DNA of 35,113 nt from Fibrobacterales bacterium Fibro_02 (lineage in GTDB: Bacteria > Fibrobacterota > Fibrobacteria > Fibrobacterales > Fibrobacteraceae), in NCBI GenBank assembly GCA_001603905.1, contig LVAE01000044.1, positions 1-35,113 of the forward strand. The letters are read 5' to 3'. Below are positions 22,287 through 31,658 of this stretch, piece by piece. The position numbers and the translations under genes were made by a program. Below the pieces are notes generated by a model, which did not search any database, was not told the origin of the DNA, and saw only the letters and a program-made list of their open reading frames with translations. The stretch's first letter is position 1. Every line of letters begins with the position of its first letter.

Positions 22287-23579
22287 TTACTTCATCTTCA
22301 AAATGCAATTATAGATATTGTCGAAGAGCTTGGGAAGCTTTTCGGTCGGAACGGCAGAGAAAGCGAGGCGGATCAGGCCAGAAAGCATGATTGTGCCCGT
22401 GCTGTAGTCCTTGATGAGCTTTTCGCGGAGCTGTTCTGCGTCGACGCCCTTCGGCTTGATGCACATAAAGTAACCGCTGTTGCACGGCATCGGGTCGAAG
22501 GCGTCCTTGTATTCCGGATGGGCGGTGAGGACTTCCTTGATGATGTCGTAGCGCTTCTTCAAAGTGGCGTATTTTTCGGCCTTCTGCTGGGCGTATTCCG
22601 GGCTCTGGTAAGCGGCAAGCAGAATCTTCTGGCTGATGCTCGGGGCGTTGGAAATGTTGCCACGGACGGTACCGGCGGCCTTGTCTTCCATGGCTTTGAG
22701 CTGGGCTTCGGTTGCACCCTTGAAGCCGAAGCTCATGAAGCCCACGCGGAAGCCCCATACGTAGTCTTCCTTGGTCGGACCGTCGAGCTTGACGGCGAGG
22801 AGGTTTTCGTGAGCGTCCACGAGTTTGACGAACAGGGATTCCTTGGTCACGCCTTCTTCGTACACCAGTCCGAAGTAAGCATCGTCGAGGAGGGCCACCA
22901 CTTTGTTGCCCTTGGCGGCGCATTCGGTAAGGATCTTGGCGATCTCGACAGCTTCGGTTTCGGTAGCGGTGTAGCCGGTCGGGTTGTTCGGGAAGTTCAG
23001 GAGCACGACCTTCTTGTCGCCCTTGCTAGCTTCGAGAGCAGCCTTGAGGGCTTCAGTGTCGAAGCCGCCGTTCTTGAAGGTGTTGAAAGTTTTGATCTTG
23101 GCACCGCGGGCGTTTTCGAACACGAGCTCGTAGTTGTCCCAGTACAGGTCCGGGATAATCACTTCGTCACCGGCATCGAGGAACAGGTAGCCGGCGCAGC
23201 TGATGGCGTGGGTGAGGGCGCAGGTCACGACCGGCGTGCTGAAGTTCTTGTTTGCAAGCGTCGGGTTCTTGATGATGACCTGCTTCTTCCATTCCTTGCG
23301 GAGGTCCGGGTTACCGAAGCTCGGGGCATACAGGAAGGACTGCTTGGGCAGATTCAGGGACTTGAGGACGCAATCCAGCACGAGCGGAGAGCCGTCGTCT
23401 TCGAGGGCGGTGCCAATCGTAGCGTTGATCTCGGAGCCCTTGGCTTCGGCGCCTTGGCCGAGGATACCCTTGCGGGGGAAGAAGATTGCCTTGCCCTGTT
23501 CAGAGAGCATGTCGAGAACTTTGCAGCCGTTGGCAGAAAGTTCGGCGTTGAGAGCCTGTGCTAAAGGATTGTAGTTCAT
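22287..23579 (-). CDS. Class I PLP aminotransferase (aspartate/aromatic type)
   Basis: The 430-residue fold-type I enzyme moves amino groups between amino acids and 2-oxo acids. It shows LLNFPNNPTGY (about 193-203), LDDAYFGL (about 231-238, PLP-binding Asp and Tyr), the Schiff-base Lys at about 270 in DGPTKEDYVWGFRVGF and the following Arg278. SFGNPDLRKEWKKQ near 87-100 fits aromatic/aspartate aminotransferases. Being first in a pair with citrate synthase supports oxaloacetate/aspartate chemistry, but the substrate is an inference. AAGGA lies 8 nt before the ATG, and a TATCTTTG promoter-like element lies 31 nt upstream of the start. Confidence 0.9.
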   Translation of the reverse strand: MNYNPLAQALNAELSANGCKVLDMLSEQGKAIFFPRKGILGQGAEAKGSEINATIGTALEDDGSPLVLDCVLKSLNLPKQSFLYAPSFGNPDLRKEWKKQVIIKNPTLANKNFSTPVVTCALTHAISCAGYLFLDAGDEVIIPDLYWDNYELVFENARGAKIKTFNTFKNGGFDTEALKAALEASKGDKKVVLLNFPNNPTGYTATETEAVEIAKILTECAAKGNKVVALLDDAYFGLVYEEGVTKESLFVKLVDAHENLLAVKLDGPTKEDYVWGFRVGFMSFGFKGATEAQLKAMEDKAAGTVRGNISNAPSISQKILLAAYQSPEYAQQKAEKYATLKKRYDIIKEVLTAHPEYKDAFDPMPCNSGYFMCIKPKGVDAEQLREKLIKDYSTGTIMLSGLIRLAFSAVPTEKLPKLFDNIYNCILKMK

Positions 23580-23610
23580 AGTGGTGTCCTTTTGATTTTT
23601 TTTACGAGGC

Positions 23611-23627
23611 CAAAGATAGAAAAAAGC
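23611..23627 (-). promoter_or_regulatory. Promoter-like element of the aminotransferase/citrate synthase pair
   Basis: On the minus strand the sequence reads CTTTTTTCTATCTTTG. TATCTTTG (23611-23618) is an exact match to TAnnTTTG. The distance of 31 nt to the ATG at 23579 leaves space for the AAGGA ribosome-binding site. Confidence 0.5.
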
Positions 23628-23765
23628 GAGAGCAGTGCAAGGGCTAGCCTACTAGAACTTGCATTGCCGAGCTGCACTATCTTGCCCTTTAGGGCATTGA
23701 TAAAAAAAGTAGGCAGTAGACAGTAGACTGCAAACAGAAAATGCTACAGAAAATGCTACTGTTGT

Positions 23766-23807
23766 GTCATCCTGAGCGGAGCCCTTCGGGCGTAGTCGAA
23801 GGATCTA
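23766..23807. repeat. REP-like palindromic repeat
   Basis: The element starts TCATCCTGAGCG and ends GTCGAAGGATCT, with GCCCTTCGGGC in the middle. ATCCT and AGGAT at its ends can pair. Related copies are at 63-80 (half only) and 32803-32850. Motifs of this type are widespread intergenic repeats in many bacterial genomes. Confidence 0.7.
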
Positions 23808-23992
23808 AAGGGGAAAGCCTTCCCCTCGGCTAAGCCGGGCTTAGCCTACCCTTTCCAACGGGGGTTCCACCCCCGTAACGCCCCGTTTCTTAGTGATTCG
23901 TATCATCGTTTTTTGCAAAAAATGAAAAAATGGGCAGAAAGGCTTGTTTTTAGGATAGTGTTAATTTATATTGAATCGTGTAGGAGGTTTAC

Positions 23993-24929
23993 GTGAAAAA
24001 GTTTTTGTCCTGTTGTGTGGCCTTTTCGCTTGCTTTCTGGGCATGCGGCGATGATTCTTCGTCGGGTTCAGGCTCTAACGGTTCGGGCGCGGATACTTCC
24101 GGAAAAATTGGCCTTGAAATGACGAGTAAGTGCCTTGATAACGGCTTGGGCGTTTTATACAAAAAAGCGGGCTCCGATGAATTGGATAAAGCGTACCTAG
24201 TTGAAGATTCAACAGGAAACAATCATATCTTGGTTCCTGAATTGAATGATTACTGCGACATTATGGCCGATTTCAAGTCTAAGCGATTGGGCGGAAATCT
24301 GGTTCAATCTGGAAGATGCCGCCGTGACAAGCTGCATGTGCATCAAGGATCACCTGTTCAGTATTAAGTCAAGCGATGCCAAGTATTTCAAATATTCTGG
24401 CGAAGTTTTTGCAGTGACTTCTGAACCTGCGCCTGTAAGGCCCGAAATCGAAGAGCCCGTGATTCCCGATGCGCCGGAATTTGATGAATCTGAGCCGCAC
24501 CAGGAAGTGACGGATGTGATTGGTTATTGCGATGCATCGCCCGATGAAAATGAAAATCTTTTGAGCAACAAGTTCCGTCTTGTGGATAGCTGGGATGATT
24601 TCACGGAAAAGGGCTCCGATGGAGAAATCATTCCGTATGCAAGAACGCATTTTGACGGAGACGATGTCGTATTGGTCTTTGAAGCGACTTTTGATTGCGA
24701 TAAAAAGGTTGAAAAGGTCAATGTGTATCCTTCGAATGATACGCTCTATGCAAAAACCGAAACAAGCGTTATCGAATCGGTCAAGCTGGAGCCGAACGAA
24801 GGCTGTGGCTGCATGACCCGTGCGGCGTTTATGCTCAAGAACGAAGGCGTTTATGCCGATGCCAAGTACATGGTCTTCGACAACCACATGGAACACGTGT
24901 ATACGCTGAAGCCCGGAATTGAAAAGTAA
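23993..24929 (+). pseudogene. Fibrobacter-type lipoprotein gene disrupted by a frameshift
   Basis: The gene starts at GTG 23993 with AGGAGG 5 nt upstream. The N-terminus is a lipoprotein signal (FWAC, Cys about 18) followed by a Ser/Gly linker (DDSSSGSGSNGSG). The first frame runs to 24367, but its protein-like sequence stops near LNDYCDIMADFKSKRL. It continues in the next frame as AEIWFNLEDAAVTSCMCIKD up to 24929. One extra G in the GGG run at 24289-24291 explains the break; removing it gives a single protein of about 311 residues. The C-terminal part is Cys-containing (YCDASPDENEN, EGCGCM) with no family I recognise. There is no obvious slippery site, so this is a real inactivating mutation or a sequencing error. 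The frame and codon use stay gene-like to the end, so any damage is recent. Confidence 0.75.
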
Positions 24930-24957
24930 TCATCCTAAAGCTCCTTGGAATGATTAG

Positions 24958-24983
24958 CGCACCCCTTCGGGGGTGCGTTCTTT
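24958..24983 (+). terminator. Rho-independent terminator after the lipoprotein gene
   Basis: CGCACCCC and GGGGTGCG form a perfect 8-bp stem closed by a stable TTCG tetraloop (24966-24969), followed by TTCTTT. It lies 28 bp after the lipoprotein stop codon. Confidence 0.8.
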
Positions 24984-25027
24984 GTGGGATTAAAATCAAG
25001 TAAATTGGCTACCGGGCTGTTGACTTT

Positions 25028-25048
25028 TCTATTCCTATTTGGAATAGA
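25028..25048 (+). promoter_or_regulatory. Inverted repeat upstream of the prepilin-like gene
   Basis: TCTATTCC-TATTT-GGAATAGA is a perfect 8-bp inverted repeat about 105 bp upstream of the prepilin-like ATG. No gene lies around it. It may be a regulator binding site or a leader hairpin. A TTATATTTA box at 25129-25136 could serve as the -10 element. Confidence 0.3.
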
Positions 25049-25153
25049 GAAAAACACAACCTACGGAAAATTCTGGCGCAATCTAGTTACAAAATGACTA
25101 CAAAATTGCAATGTCGTAAAGATTTGCTTATATTTAAAAAAAAAGAAGGTGTT

Positions 25154-25858
25154 ATGGATATTGAAAACAGAAAAAAGGGGAGGGGTAAACGCGGTTTCAC
25201 CATCATCGAGTTGATGGTGGTTATCGTGATAATAAACCTCTTGTCAGGAGTTGCATTGCCACAATTGACCGGTTACATCGAAAGAACGAAGGAACGCATT
25301 GACATGATGAGTCTTTTTAATATAAAAAATGCTTTCGAACGGGGACTGTACGAACTGGAGGGCGCAGGAAACTCTGCAATTACCTCGCAAGAAATGCACA
25401 CTGCGAGTGGTATCGGAGGTCCAAATTCCCCCGCTGCTATTGCAGAAACATACCTTAAACAAAAAAGAGGCATAATTCTAATAGAAATTAATTTAAACAA
25501 ATGTCTCGATAAAGATGGTAGGAATGAATTTAAAATCGGAACACCCTTGGTCGACTCTTATAGAAAAGGTTCCTTTTATTATGACATTCTTGAGTCGGCA
25601 GGATTCGCCCGCATTGCAGACGGACTCGTTGCCAATAATGGAAGCCCCACTATACAAACACCTATTTTTAAAAGCAAGTCCTTATCCAACTGCATTCGGG
25701 GTGGAGGAGTTACAGACAGGACAACCCACTTACGCGTTCGCTGGACGAAGGGGAATGCGAACAGCAAAAGTGTTGTCGTGTGGGTCGGCGGCGAGGGAAA
25801 TTATTTAACAGGAAAAATGGGGACCCAGTTTACAACCGATGTAAACGGAATGAACTAA
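25154..25858 (+). CDS. Type IV prepilin-like / type II secretion pseudopilin-like protein
   Basis: The 234-residue protein has a classic type III signal: a basic leader (MDIENRKKGRGKRG), cleavage at G14/F15, Glu at mature position 5 (FTIIELMVV) and a hydrophobic helix to about residue 33, followed by PQLTGYIERTKERID. The rest is a large globular head with two Cys (about 119 and 193) and no family I recognise. AGAAGG lies before the ATG at 25154; an earlier in-frame ATG at 25094 would bury the leader. No assembly genes are near, so it is an orphan pilin that needs a machinery encoded elsewhere. The base composition is more AT-rich than its neighbours, which suggests an accessory or transferred gene. 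In Fibrobacter, pilin-like proteins have been linked to cellulose adhesion; a link here is only a guess. Confidence 0.85.
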   Translation: MDIENRKKGRGKRGFTIIELMVVIVIINLLSGVALPQLTGYIERTKERIDMMSLFNIKNAFERGLYELEGAGNSAITSQEMHTASGIGGPNSPAAIAETYLKQKRGIILIEINLNKCLDKDGRNEFKIGTPLVDSYRKGSFYYDILESAGFARIADGLVANNGSPTIQTPIFKSKSLSNCIRGGGVTDRTTHLRVRWTKGNANSKSVVVWVGGEGNYLTGKMGTQFTTDVNGMN

Positions 25859-25957
25859 AGCCCCTCTTAATAGTCCTTGTACTTCATGTCAAAAAACGTT
25901 CCAGCCTGAACTCGCATAAGATGCAGTCCAAAGGATTGCGTGTAACAACAACCCCCG

Positions 25958-28558
25958 TTACACTTCCCCGATGCGCATCATCTTCAAGAGCGGCATCCCC
26001 GCGTCACGACATTCGGTGAGGTTCACGTCAAAATCGATGCTCCAGTCGTTGAAATCTTCTTCGTCCTGCAGCATCTGCTGAACGTGCATGATTTCGCCTT
26101 CGTAGGTGACAATCGTATGGTGCAGCGAGCGGCCTTCGACATCAAGGCGGAAGTTATGATGTTCCGCAGTGTAAGCGGCCATGATTTCCATGAGGCCGTT
26201 TTCGGTCCAGGGCTTACCTTCGCCGTCCACGAGCATCTGCCCTTCGGCGAGGTCATCGGCGAGCATGTCGAGCACATCGCCATAGGCCTGCTTCTGCAAA
26301 GCGGACATCAGCTGGAAAATGCGCTGGCGCACCATGACAATAAAATGCTTCTTGTCGTAGGTGATGTCGGCGGCCACCTTGTCGGCCCCGAAAGCGGTCT
26401 CGAGTTCCGTGGCGCCCGCGGCTTCCAGGCGCTTCTGGTAGTCTTCGGGATGGGCCATCTTTTCCCATTCCTCGAGAAGGCTCGAGTCGGTGCGGCGAAT
26501 CATGTCGCCGAGGTAATCTTGCATGTCGAGGAGTTCCTCGTTCTTGTAGCCGTCGGGAACCGTCTGCGAAAGCACCTTGTAAACGCTATTCAGGTGACGC
26601 AGCAAAATTGCTTCCATTCGCTGCAAGCCGTACTGCTTCACGTAGCCGCTAAAGGTGCTGAAGTTCTCGAACATTTCGCGCACGATGCTCTTGGGTTCGA
26701 TATTCACGTCGACCCAAGGGTGTTCTTCGGCAAAGGCGTTGAAGGTGTCGTAAATGAAATCGCGAAGCGGCTTGGGATATTCCACCTTCTCAATTTCTTC
26801 CATGCGCTGGTTGAATTCCATGCCCTGCGCCTTGAGCTCGTCGAGGCGGGCATTACGCGCCTTATTCTGCTGAATGCGGAGGATTGCATCCGGGTTTTCC
26901 ACAATGCTTTCACACAAAGTAATGACATCGAGGGCGTATTCGGGGCTTTCGCGGTCCAGTTTCGGAAGCGTGTCTACCAGGTACAGCGAAAGCGGCTGGT
27001 TCATCGAAAAATCGTCCTGCAAGTCCATGTTCACGCGGAGCTTACTGTAGCCCGGAGCAATCGGCGTCACGAATTCGATAATATTCTTCTTGACGAGGCT
27101 CTTGAAAAGCTGAAAAGCGCGGTGTTGCAATTTCTTTTTGCTTGCGATACTTTCGTGGCAATCCTTGAGCAGGTTGCGCATGGCGGTGCAGCCGTCCGTA
27201 GGGCGGCTCAAGATGTTCAAGAGCATCCCATGATTCACCTGGAAACTCGAAGTCAGCGGCTCCGGCGAAGCGGCAATTAATCGTTTGTATGTACTTTCAT
27301 CAAAGGGAACGTAGCCATGTTCAGGCGGTTTCTTTTTCTGGAACTTTTTGCCCGTCTGTTTCGTCTTCGCTTCGAGTTTCAAATTCTCAATGACATGTTC
27401 GGGAGCCTGCGCCACCACGTAGCCGATGTCATCGAAACCCTTGCGACCCGCACGGCCTGCAATCTGGTGGAAGTCGCGGGCGGTGAGAATGGCGGTCTTG
27501 TCGCCGCTATACTTGCAGAGTTGCGTAAACAGCACCGTTCGGATGGGCACGTTCACGCCGACGCCTAGCGTGTCTGTTCCGCAGATGACCTTGAGCAAAC
27601 CTTTTTGGGCCAACTTTTCGCAGAGAATGCGGTACTTTGGCAAAAGTCCAGCGTGATGCAGGCCAATTCCTTGCTTGAGCCAGCGCTTGACTTCGGGGCC
27701 GTAAGGACTGCTGAATCGGACTTCCTTGATTGCGTCGTTAATCGCCTGTTTTTCTTCTTTAGTACACAAGTCCAGACTCATGAAATTCTGCGCATTGGTC
27801 GCCGCGGCCGCCTGCGTAAAATGCACCACATAAACGGGCGCCTTGCCGCTCGAAACGAGTTTTTGCACCGTGTTCGAAATCTCGGTTTCGGAATAGCTGA
27901 AATCGAGTGGGACCGGGCGCTGCGAGGAACGCACCGTCACCGATTCGCGGCCCGTATGCTTCGTCATGTCGCGTTCGAAAAATTCGGTGGCGCCGACGGT
28001 TGCGCTCATGAGCAAAAATCTTGCTTGCGGTAGAGTCAATAGCGGTACCTGCCAAGCGACGCCGCGTTCCTTGTCGGAATAGTAATGGAATTCGTCCATG
28101 ACCACGTCGGTAATCGTAAGCTGCTCGCCTTCACTTAGCGCCATGTTACTCAGAATTTCTGCGGTACAACAGAGTATCGGTGCATCGTGGTTTACGGTTG
28201 CATCACCTGTCGAAAGTCCTACATTCTCGGCACCGAATTCCTTGCAGAGCGCCATCCATTTTTCGTTCACCAGCGCCTTGATGGGGCAGGTATAGACGCT
28301 GCGGCGCTCATGGGCCAAACTGTCGAAATGGAGTGCGAGCGCAACCATCGACTTCCCTGAACCCGTAGGCGTGTTCAGGATGACATTCTTGCCATCCAAA
28401 ATCTCCAAAATCGCTTCTTCCTGGGCGGGGTAAAGAGTGGTCCCGCGGGATTCCGCCCATGCCATAAACGCATCCAACAGGGTCTCGGCGCCTTCGCCGG
28501 CTTTAAAAGGGGTTTGGGGCAAGAAATCTTTTAGGCGTTTGGGGGCGTTTTCACTCAT
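25958..28558 (-). CDS. Ski2-like DExH-box RNA helicase (DUF3516-type)
   Basis: The 866-residue superfamily 2 helicase has all core motifs: LYPAQEEAI (Q-like), TPTGSGKS (63-70), CPIKALV, DEFH (155-158), SAT (185-187), [23 protein letters not shown] and [10 protein letters not shown] (365-374). The long C-terminal part (about 440-866) is largely helical and resembles the DUF3516 region of bacterial HelY/Ski2-like helicases, best known in Actinobacteria. It probably unwinds structured RNA in the cytoplasm. The ATG at 28558 has no Shine-Dalgarno. A TATCTTTG promoter-like box (28564-28571, minus strand) ends 5 nt before the ATG, so the mRNA may be leaderless. The gene is divergent from the BY-kinase gene. 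Confidence 0.9.
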   Translation of the reverse strand: MSENAPKRLKDFLPQTPFKAGEGAETLLDAFMAWAESRGTTLYPAQEEAILEILDGKNVILNTPTGSGKSMVALALHFDSLAHERRSVYTCPIKALVNEKWMALCKEFGAENVGLSTGDATVNHDAPILCCTAEILSNMALSEGEQLTITDVVMDEFHYYSDKERGVAWQVPLLTLPQARFLLMSATVGATEFFERDMTKHTGRESVTVRSSQRPVPLDFSYSETEISNTVQKLVSSGKAPVYVVHFTQAAAATNAQNFMSLDLCTKEEKQAINDAIKEVRFSSPYGPEVKRWLKQGIGLHHAGLLPKYRILCEKLAQKGLLKVICGTDTLGVGVNVPIRTVLFTQLCKYSGDKTAILTARDFHQIAGRAGRKGFDDIGYVVAQAPEHVIENLKLEAKTKQTGKKFQKKKPPEHGYVPFDESTYKRLIAASPEPLTSSFQVNHGMLLNILSRPTDGCTAMRNLLKDCHESIASKKKLQHRAFQLFKSLVKKNIIEFVTPIAPGYSKLRVNMDLQDDFSMNQPLSLYLVDTLPKLDRESPEYALDVITLCESIVENPDAILRIQQNKARNARLDELKAQGMEFNQRMEEIEKVEYPKPLRDFIYDTFNAFAEEHPWVDVNIEPKSIVREMFENFSTFSGYVKQYGLQRMEAILLRHLNSVYKVLSQTVPDGYKNEELLDMQDYLGDMIRRTDSSLLEEWEKMAHPEDYQKRLEAAGATELETAFGADKVAADITYDKKHFIVMVRQRIFQLMSALQKQAYGDVLDMLADDLAEGQMLVDGEGKPWTENGLMEIMAAYTAEHHNFRLDVEGRSLHHTIVTYEGEIMHVQQMLQDEEDFNDWSIDFDVNLTECRDAGMPLLKMMRIGEV

Positions 28559-28563
28559 AAAGC

Positions 28564-28579
28564 CAAAGATAGCTTTTTT
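28564..28579 (-). promoter_or_regulatory. Promoter-like element immediately before the helicase start codon
   Basis: The minus strand reads AAAAAGCTATCTTTGGCTTT directly before the ATG. TATCTTTG (28564-28571) exactly matches TAnnTTTG and ends 5 nt before the start codon. If it is the -7 box, transcription should begin at or near the ATG. Confidence 0.45.
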
Positions 28580-28591
28580 ATATATAGTGCG

Positions 28592-28608
28592 TTTTTTCTA
28601 AATTATAC
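28592..28608 (+). promoter_or_regulatory. Promoter-like element of the polysaccharide locus
   Basis: TTTTTTCTAAATTATAC has the same T-run plus CTA layout as the other candidate promoters. It lies about 31 nt before the ATG of the BY-kinase gene, back to back with the helicase promoter. Confidence 0.35.
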
Positions 28609-28638
28609 GGACATCGTGTGTTAGAGGAAAAACGCTTT

Positions 28639-30735
28639 ATGGCTACGAAGAAAAAAGAAGATACCGATCTTGGAGAACTTTTAAAGGAACTGGCCAAAAA
28701 CTGGCCCATTATGGTTCCTATTATGCTGCTCGCCGGTATCATCGGTGTATTTGTCGCAATGTGGGTAAGACCGGTTTATCAGGTAGACGCCCTTCTGCAA
28801 ATTGAATCCAAGAACAACAAGCCATCGGGAATGATGGGTAGCCTTGGAGCCTTGTTTGCGACCAGCAGCCCTGCCGAAACTGAAATGGAGCTCATCAAGA
28901 GCCGTCAAGTGATGGGTGCGGCAGTCGAAAAGATGCGCCTCGATCTCGTCGCCGATCCGCAAAGCAAAATTGACCGCCTTATGCACAAGGAAGGCCGCCT
29001 AGAACTGAGCAACTTCAATGTGCCCTGGAACAACGTCCCTAAAGAAAAACGTAATCTGCCCTGGACCGTCGTCGCCAAGGATTCCCTAGGCAACTTTGAG
29101 CTCTTCGACCAAGACAAAAAATTGGTACTCACAGGAAGTGCTGGGCAAACCTATCATTTCGCTTATGCCGGCGATACGGCCTCTTTCGGAATTTTCCGTG
29201 CCGAGGTTCGCCCCGGTCAAACATTCTCCGTATACAAACTCAAGCGTCTCGACGCTATCGAAAAATTTCGTGGAGCGTTCAACGTTTCCGAAAAAGGCAA
29301 GAAAACAGGAATCCTTGAATTTTCGTACCAGGATATTTATCCGGACCGCGGTGTAGAAATTTTGAACGAGGTTGCATCTTCTTACTTGCGACAGAATGTC
29401 GAGGAACGCAATGCGGAGGCCCAAAAGACCCTGGAATTCCTCGAAAAACAGCTTCCCGATGTCAAGGCCCAGATGGATTCGTCCCTCATGAACTTGAACA
29501 CCTACCGTAACCGCGTCGGTTCGGTAGACATCAATGCAGAAACACAGTTGGTGTTACAGCGTCGTATGAAGTTGCAACAGGATATTCTCGCCCTACAGCA
29601 GCGCAAGCAAGAAGCAATCCGTCTGTTCCATTCCGAGCATCCCACCGTAAAAACTCTGGAAGATCAAGAAGACGCTCTACGCCGCGAACTTGCGGGAACC
29701 TCCAGCGAAGTAAAGAAGCTTCCCGCCACCCAGCAGGAAGTACTTAAGTTGCAGAACCAGGTGGAACTGACAAAGGTCATGTACACCTCCATGCTCAACA
29801 ACATCCAGCAGCTGCGTCTCGTTTCGGCTGGTGAAGTCGGCTCGGTCCGAATCATTGACTATGCCGAACAGGTGACAGTCCCCACAAAGCCAAAGAAGAA
29901 AGTTATCCTGTGCGTTGCCCTGTTCCTCGGATTCCTGATGGGCGCAACCATCGTCTCGATCAAGTCGAAGTTCAGCAGCGGCGTCAAGAGCGCGAGCTTC
30001 ATCGAGAAGGAAACGGGCTTCACCGTCTACGCCAAGGTTCCCAAGGGCAATCCGAAGGGAACCAAGGGGACTCGTCCCCTGGCCGTGGTGGAACCAGACG
30101 ACGTCGCAGTAGAATCGCTCCGAGCATTGCGTTCGTCCATTGAATTTTCAATGATGGACGAAGGCGGTTCCATTATCGGTGTAAGCGGACTTATCCCCGG
30201 AGTAGGCAAGAGTTTTATCTCGGTAAACCTCGCCGCCCTGTTCGCCGGCCTCGGCAAGAAGGTGCTACTCATCGACGCAGACCTGCGTAAGGGGCGTTTG
30301 CACAAGGAATTCGGCATCAAGCGCGGGGACGGGCTTTCCCAGATACTCCTCCGCAAGGTGGAACCCGAAAACGTGATTTTCCCCACCGAAGTCGAAAACC
30401 TTTTTGTCATCCCGTGCGGCAATGTTCCTGCCAACCCAGCGGAGCTCCTGGGATCCAAGCATTATGCCGAAATCATCAACAAGTTCAAGCAGGAATACGA
30501 CCTCGTCATCGTCGATACTCCGCCTATCATGCTCGTGACCGACGCCGCACTCGCCTGCCATGTCGCCGACCAGATCGTGATGGTCATTGAATACAACAAG
30601 CACTCGATCGAAGCCATCAAGGACGGCATGTCGCAGATTCTCAAGGGCAATCCGCAAGCTCACGCCTCGATCGTCATCAACAAGTATGAGCACAGCCGCA
30701 CCGAAGGTTACGGCTACAAGTACGGAAAGTACTAA
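28639..30735 (+). CDS. Polysaccharide co-polymerase / BY-kinase (Wzc-like tyrosine autokinase)
   Basis: The 698-residue inner-membrane protein controls polysaccharide chain growth and export. It has a Wzz domain with TM1 (about 22-43), the [12 protein letters not shown] start of the periplasmic part, a long coiled coil (about 240-370), a PxxP-like VPTKPKKK before TM2 (about 420-441), and a cytoplasmic kinase domain. That domain has Walker [10 protein letters not shown] (about 518-526), Walker A' [10 protein letters not shown] (about 543-552), Walker B LVIVDTPP (about 621-628) and a Tyr cluster at the very end (YGYKYGKY) for autophosphorylation. I chose the ATG at 28639 with GAGG 11 nt upstream; a GTG at 28618 is less likely. 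The phosphatase and Wza-like partners are encoded downstream. Confidence 0.95.
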   Translation: MATKKKEDTDLGELLKELAKNWPIMVPIMLLAGIIGVFVAMWVRPVYQVDALLQIESKNNKPSGMMGSLGALFATSSPAETEMELIKSRQVMGAAVEKMRLDLVADPQSKIDRLMHKEGRLELSNFNVPWNNVPKEKRNLPWTVVAKDSLGNFELFDQDKKLVLTGSAGQTYHFAYAGDTASFGIFRAEVRPGQTFSVYKLKRLDAIEKFRGAFNVSEKGKKTGILEFSYQDIYPDRGVEILNEVASSYLRQNVEERNAEAQKTLEFLEKQLPDVKAQMDSSLMNLNTYRNRVGSVDINAETQLVLQRRMKLQQDILALQQRKQEAIRLFHSEHPTVKTLEDQEDALRRELAGTSSEVKKLPATQQEVLKLQNQVELTKVMYTSMLNNIQQLRLVSAGEVGSVRIIDYAEQVTVPTKPKKKVILCVALFLGFLMGATIVSIKSKFSSGVKSASFIEKETGFTVYAKVPKGNPKGTKGTRPLAVVEPDDVAVESLRALRSSIEFSMMDEGGSIIGVSGLIPGVGKSFISVNLAALFAGLGKKVLLIDADLRKGRLHKEFGIKRGDGLSQILLRKVEPENVIFPTEVENLFVIPCGNVPANPAELLGSKHYAEIINKFKQEYDLVIVDTPPIMLVTDAALACHVADQIVMVIEYNKHSIEAIKDGMSQILKGNPQAHASIVINKYEHSRTEGYGYKYGKY

Positions 30736-30761
30736 CAGAATTTACCGACGAAGGAGTAAAT

Positions 30762-31649
30762 ATGAAAGGAATCGTTCTCGCCGGGGGCTCCGGTACAAGG
30801 CTTTATCCGCTGACCATGGTTACCAGTAAGCAGCTTTTGCCTGTTTACGACAAGCCTATGATCTATTACCCGCTGTCGACGCTGATGCTCGCCGGCATCC
30901 GCGATATCCTGATTATCTCGACGCCGACGGACTTGCCGAACTTTGAACGACTCCTGGGCGACGGTTCCGCCATGGGACTGAACCTGAGCTACAAGGTACA
31001 GCCCAGCCCCGATGGTCTTGCTCAGGCCTTTATCCTCGGCGAAGAATTCATCGGGAACGACTGCTGCGCGATGGTTCTCGGTGACAATATCTTCTACGGA
31101 AACGGTTTCAGCCCGCTCCTCAAGGCGGCCGTCAAGAACGCCGAAGAAAAGGGCCGCGCCAGTGTATTCGGCTACTATGTCGAAGACCCGGAACGCTTTG
31201 GCGTCGTTGAATTCGACGAAAGCGGAAAGGTGATTTCCGTCGAAGAAAAACCGAAGGAACCGAAGAGTAATTACGCGATTACGGGCCTCTACTTCTACGA
31301 CAACCGTGTTTCCAAATATGCAAAGGCTCAGAAGCCCAGCGCTCGCGGCGAGCTTGAAATTACCGACCTCAACCGTGTCTACCTGGAACAAGGTGAACTC
31401 GACGTGAAACTTCTCGGCCGTGGTTTCGCCTGGCTTGACACAGGCACCATGGACAGCCTCATCGAGGCAGGCGAATTCGTGAAGATGGTCGAAAACCGTC
31501 AGGGAATCCAGATTAGCGCCGTCGAGGAAATTGCCTATATCAATGGCTGGATCAGCAAGGAAAAGCTCCTTGAATCTGCCGCCAAGTACGGCAAGTCTCC
31601 TTATGGTCAGCACCTGCGCAAGGTCGCTGAAGGAAAGATTAAGTACTAA
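30762..31649 (+). CDS. rfbA: Glucose-1-phosphate thymidylyltransferase
   Basis: RfbA/RmlA makes dTDP-glucose from dTTP and glucose-1-phosphate, the first step of dTDP-rhamnose synthesis. The 295-residue length is typical. The N-terminal nucleotidyltransferase signature is intact ([18 protein letters not shown]), as are [45 protein letters not shown] and [16 protein letters not shown] precedes the ATG. The gene lies 26 bp after the BY-kinase stop and 9 bp before rfbB, in one operon. Confidence 0.98.
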   Translation: MKGIVLAGGSGTRLYPLTMVTSKQLLPVYDKPMIYYPLSTLMLAGIRDILIISTPTDLPNFERLLGDGSAMGLNLSYKVQPSPDGLAQAFILGEEFIGNDCCAMVLGDNIFYGNGFSPLLKAAVKNAEEKGRASVFGYYVEDPERFGVVEFDESGKVISVEEKPKEPKSNYAITGLYFYDNRVSKYAKAQKPSARGELEITDLNRVYLEQGELDVKLLGRGFAWLDTGTMDSLIEAGEFVKMVENRQGIQISAVEEIAYINGWISKEKLLESAAKYGKSPYGQHLRKVAEGKIKY

Positions 31650-31658
31650 GGAAAAAAC

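Larger units (their letters stand above)
23580..23992. repeat. 413-bp intergenic region with promoter, REP-like element and GC-rich hairpins
   Basis: The left end holds the aminotransferase promoter (23611-23627). Around 23715-23760 are short direct repeats (GTAGACAGTAGAC; AGAAAATGCTAC twice). Positions 23766-23807 hold the REP-like TCATCCTGAGCG...GTCGAAGGATCT element with an internal GCCC-TTC-GGGC hairpin. Three GC-rich hairpins follow in a row: GGGGAA/TTCCCC (23810-23825), GGCTAAG/CTTAGCC (23828-23846) and ACGGGGGT/ACCCCCGT (23858-23876). I find no convincing gene. The region looks like a landing site for palindromic repeats and is the left edge of the lower-GC patch. Confidence 0.65.

Noticed and set aside
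23858..23876. ACGGGGGT/ACCCCCGT hairpin as an intrinsic terminator
   Set aside because: No T-run follows on either strand, and it belongs to a block of palindromic repeats away from any gene end.
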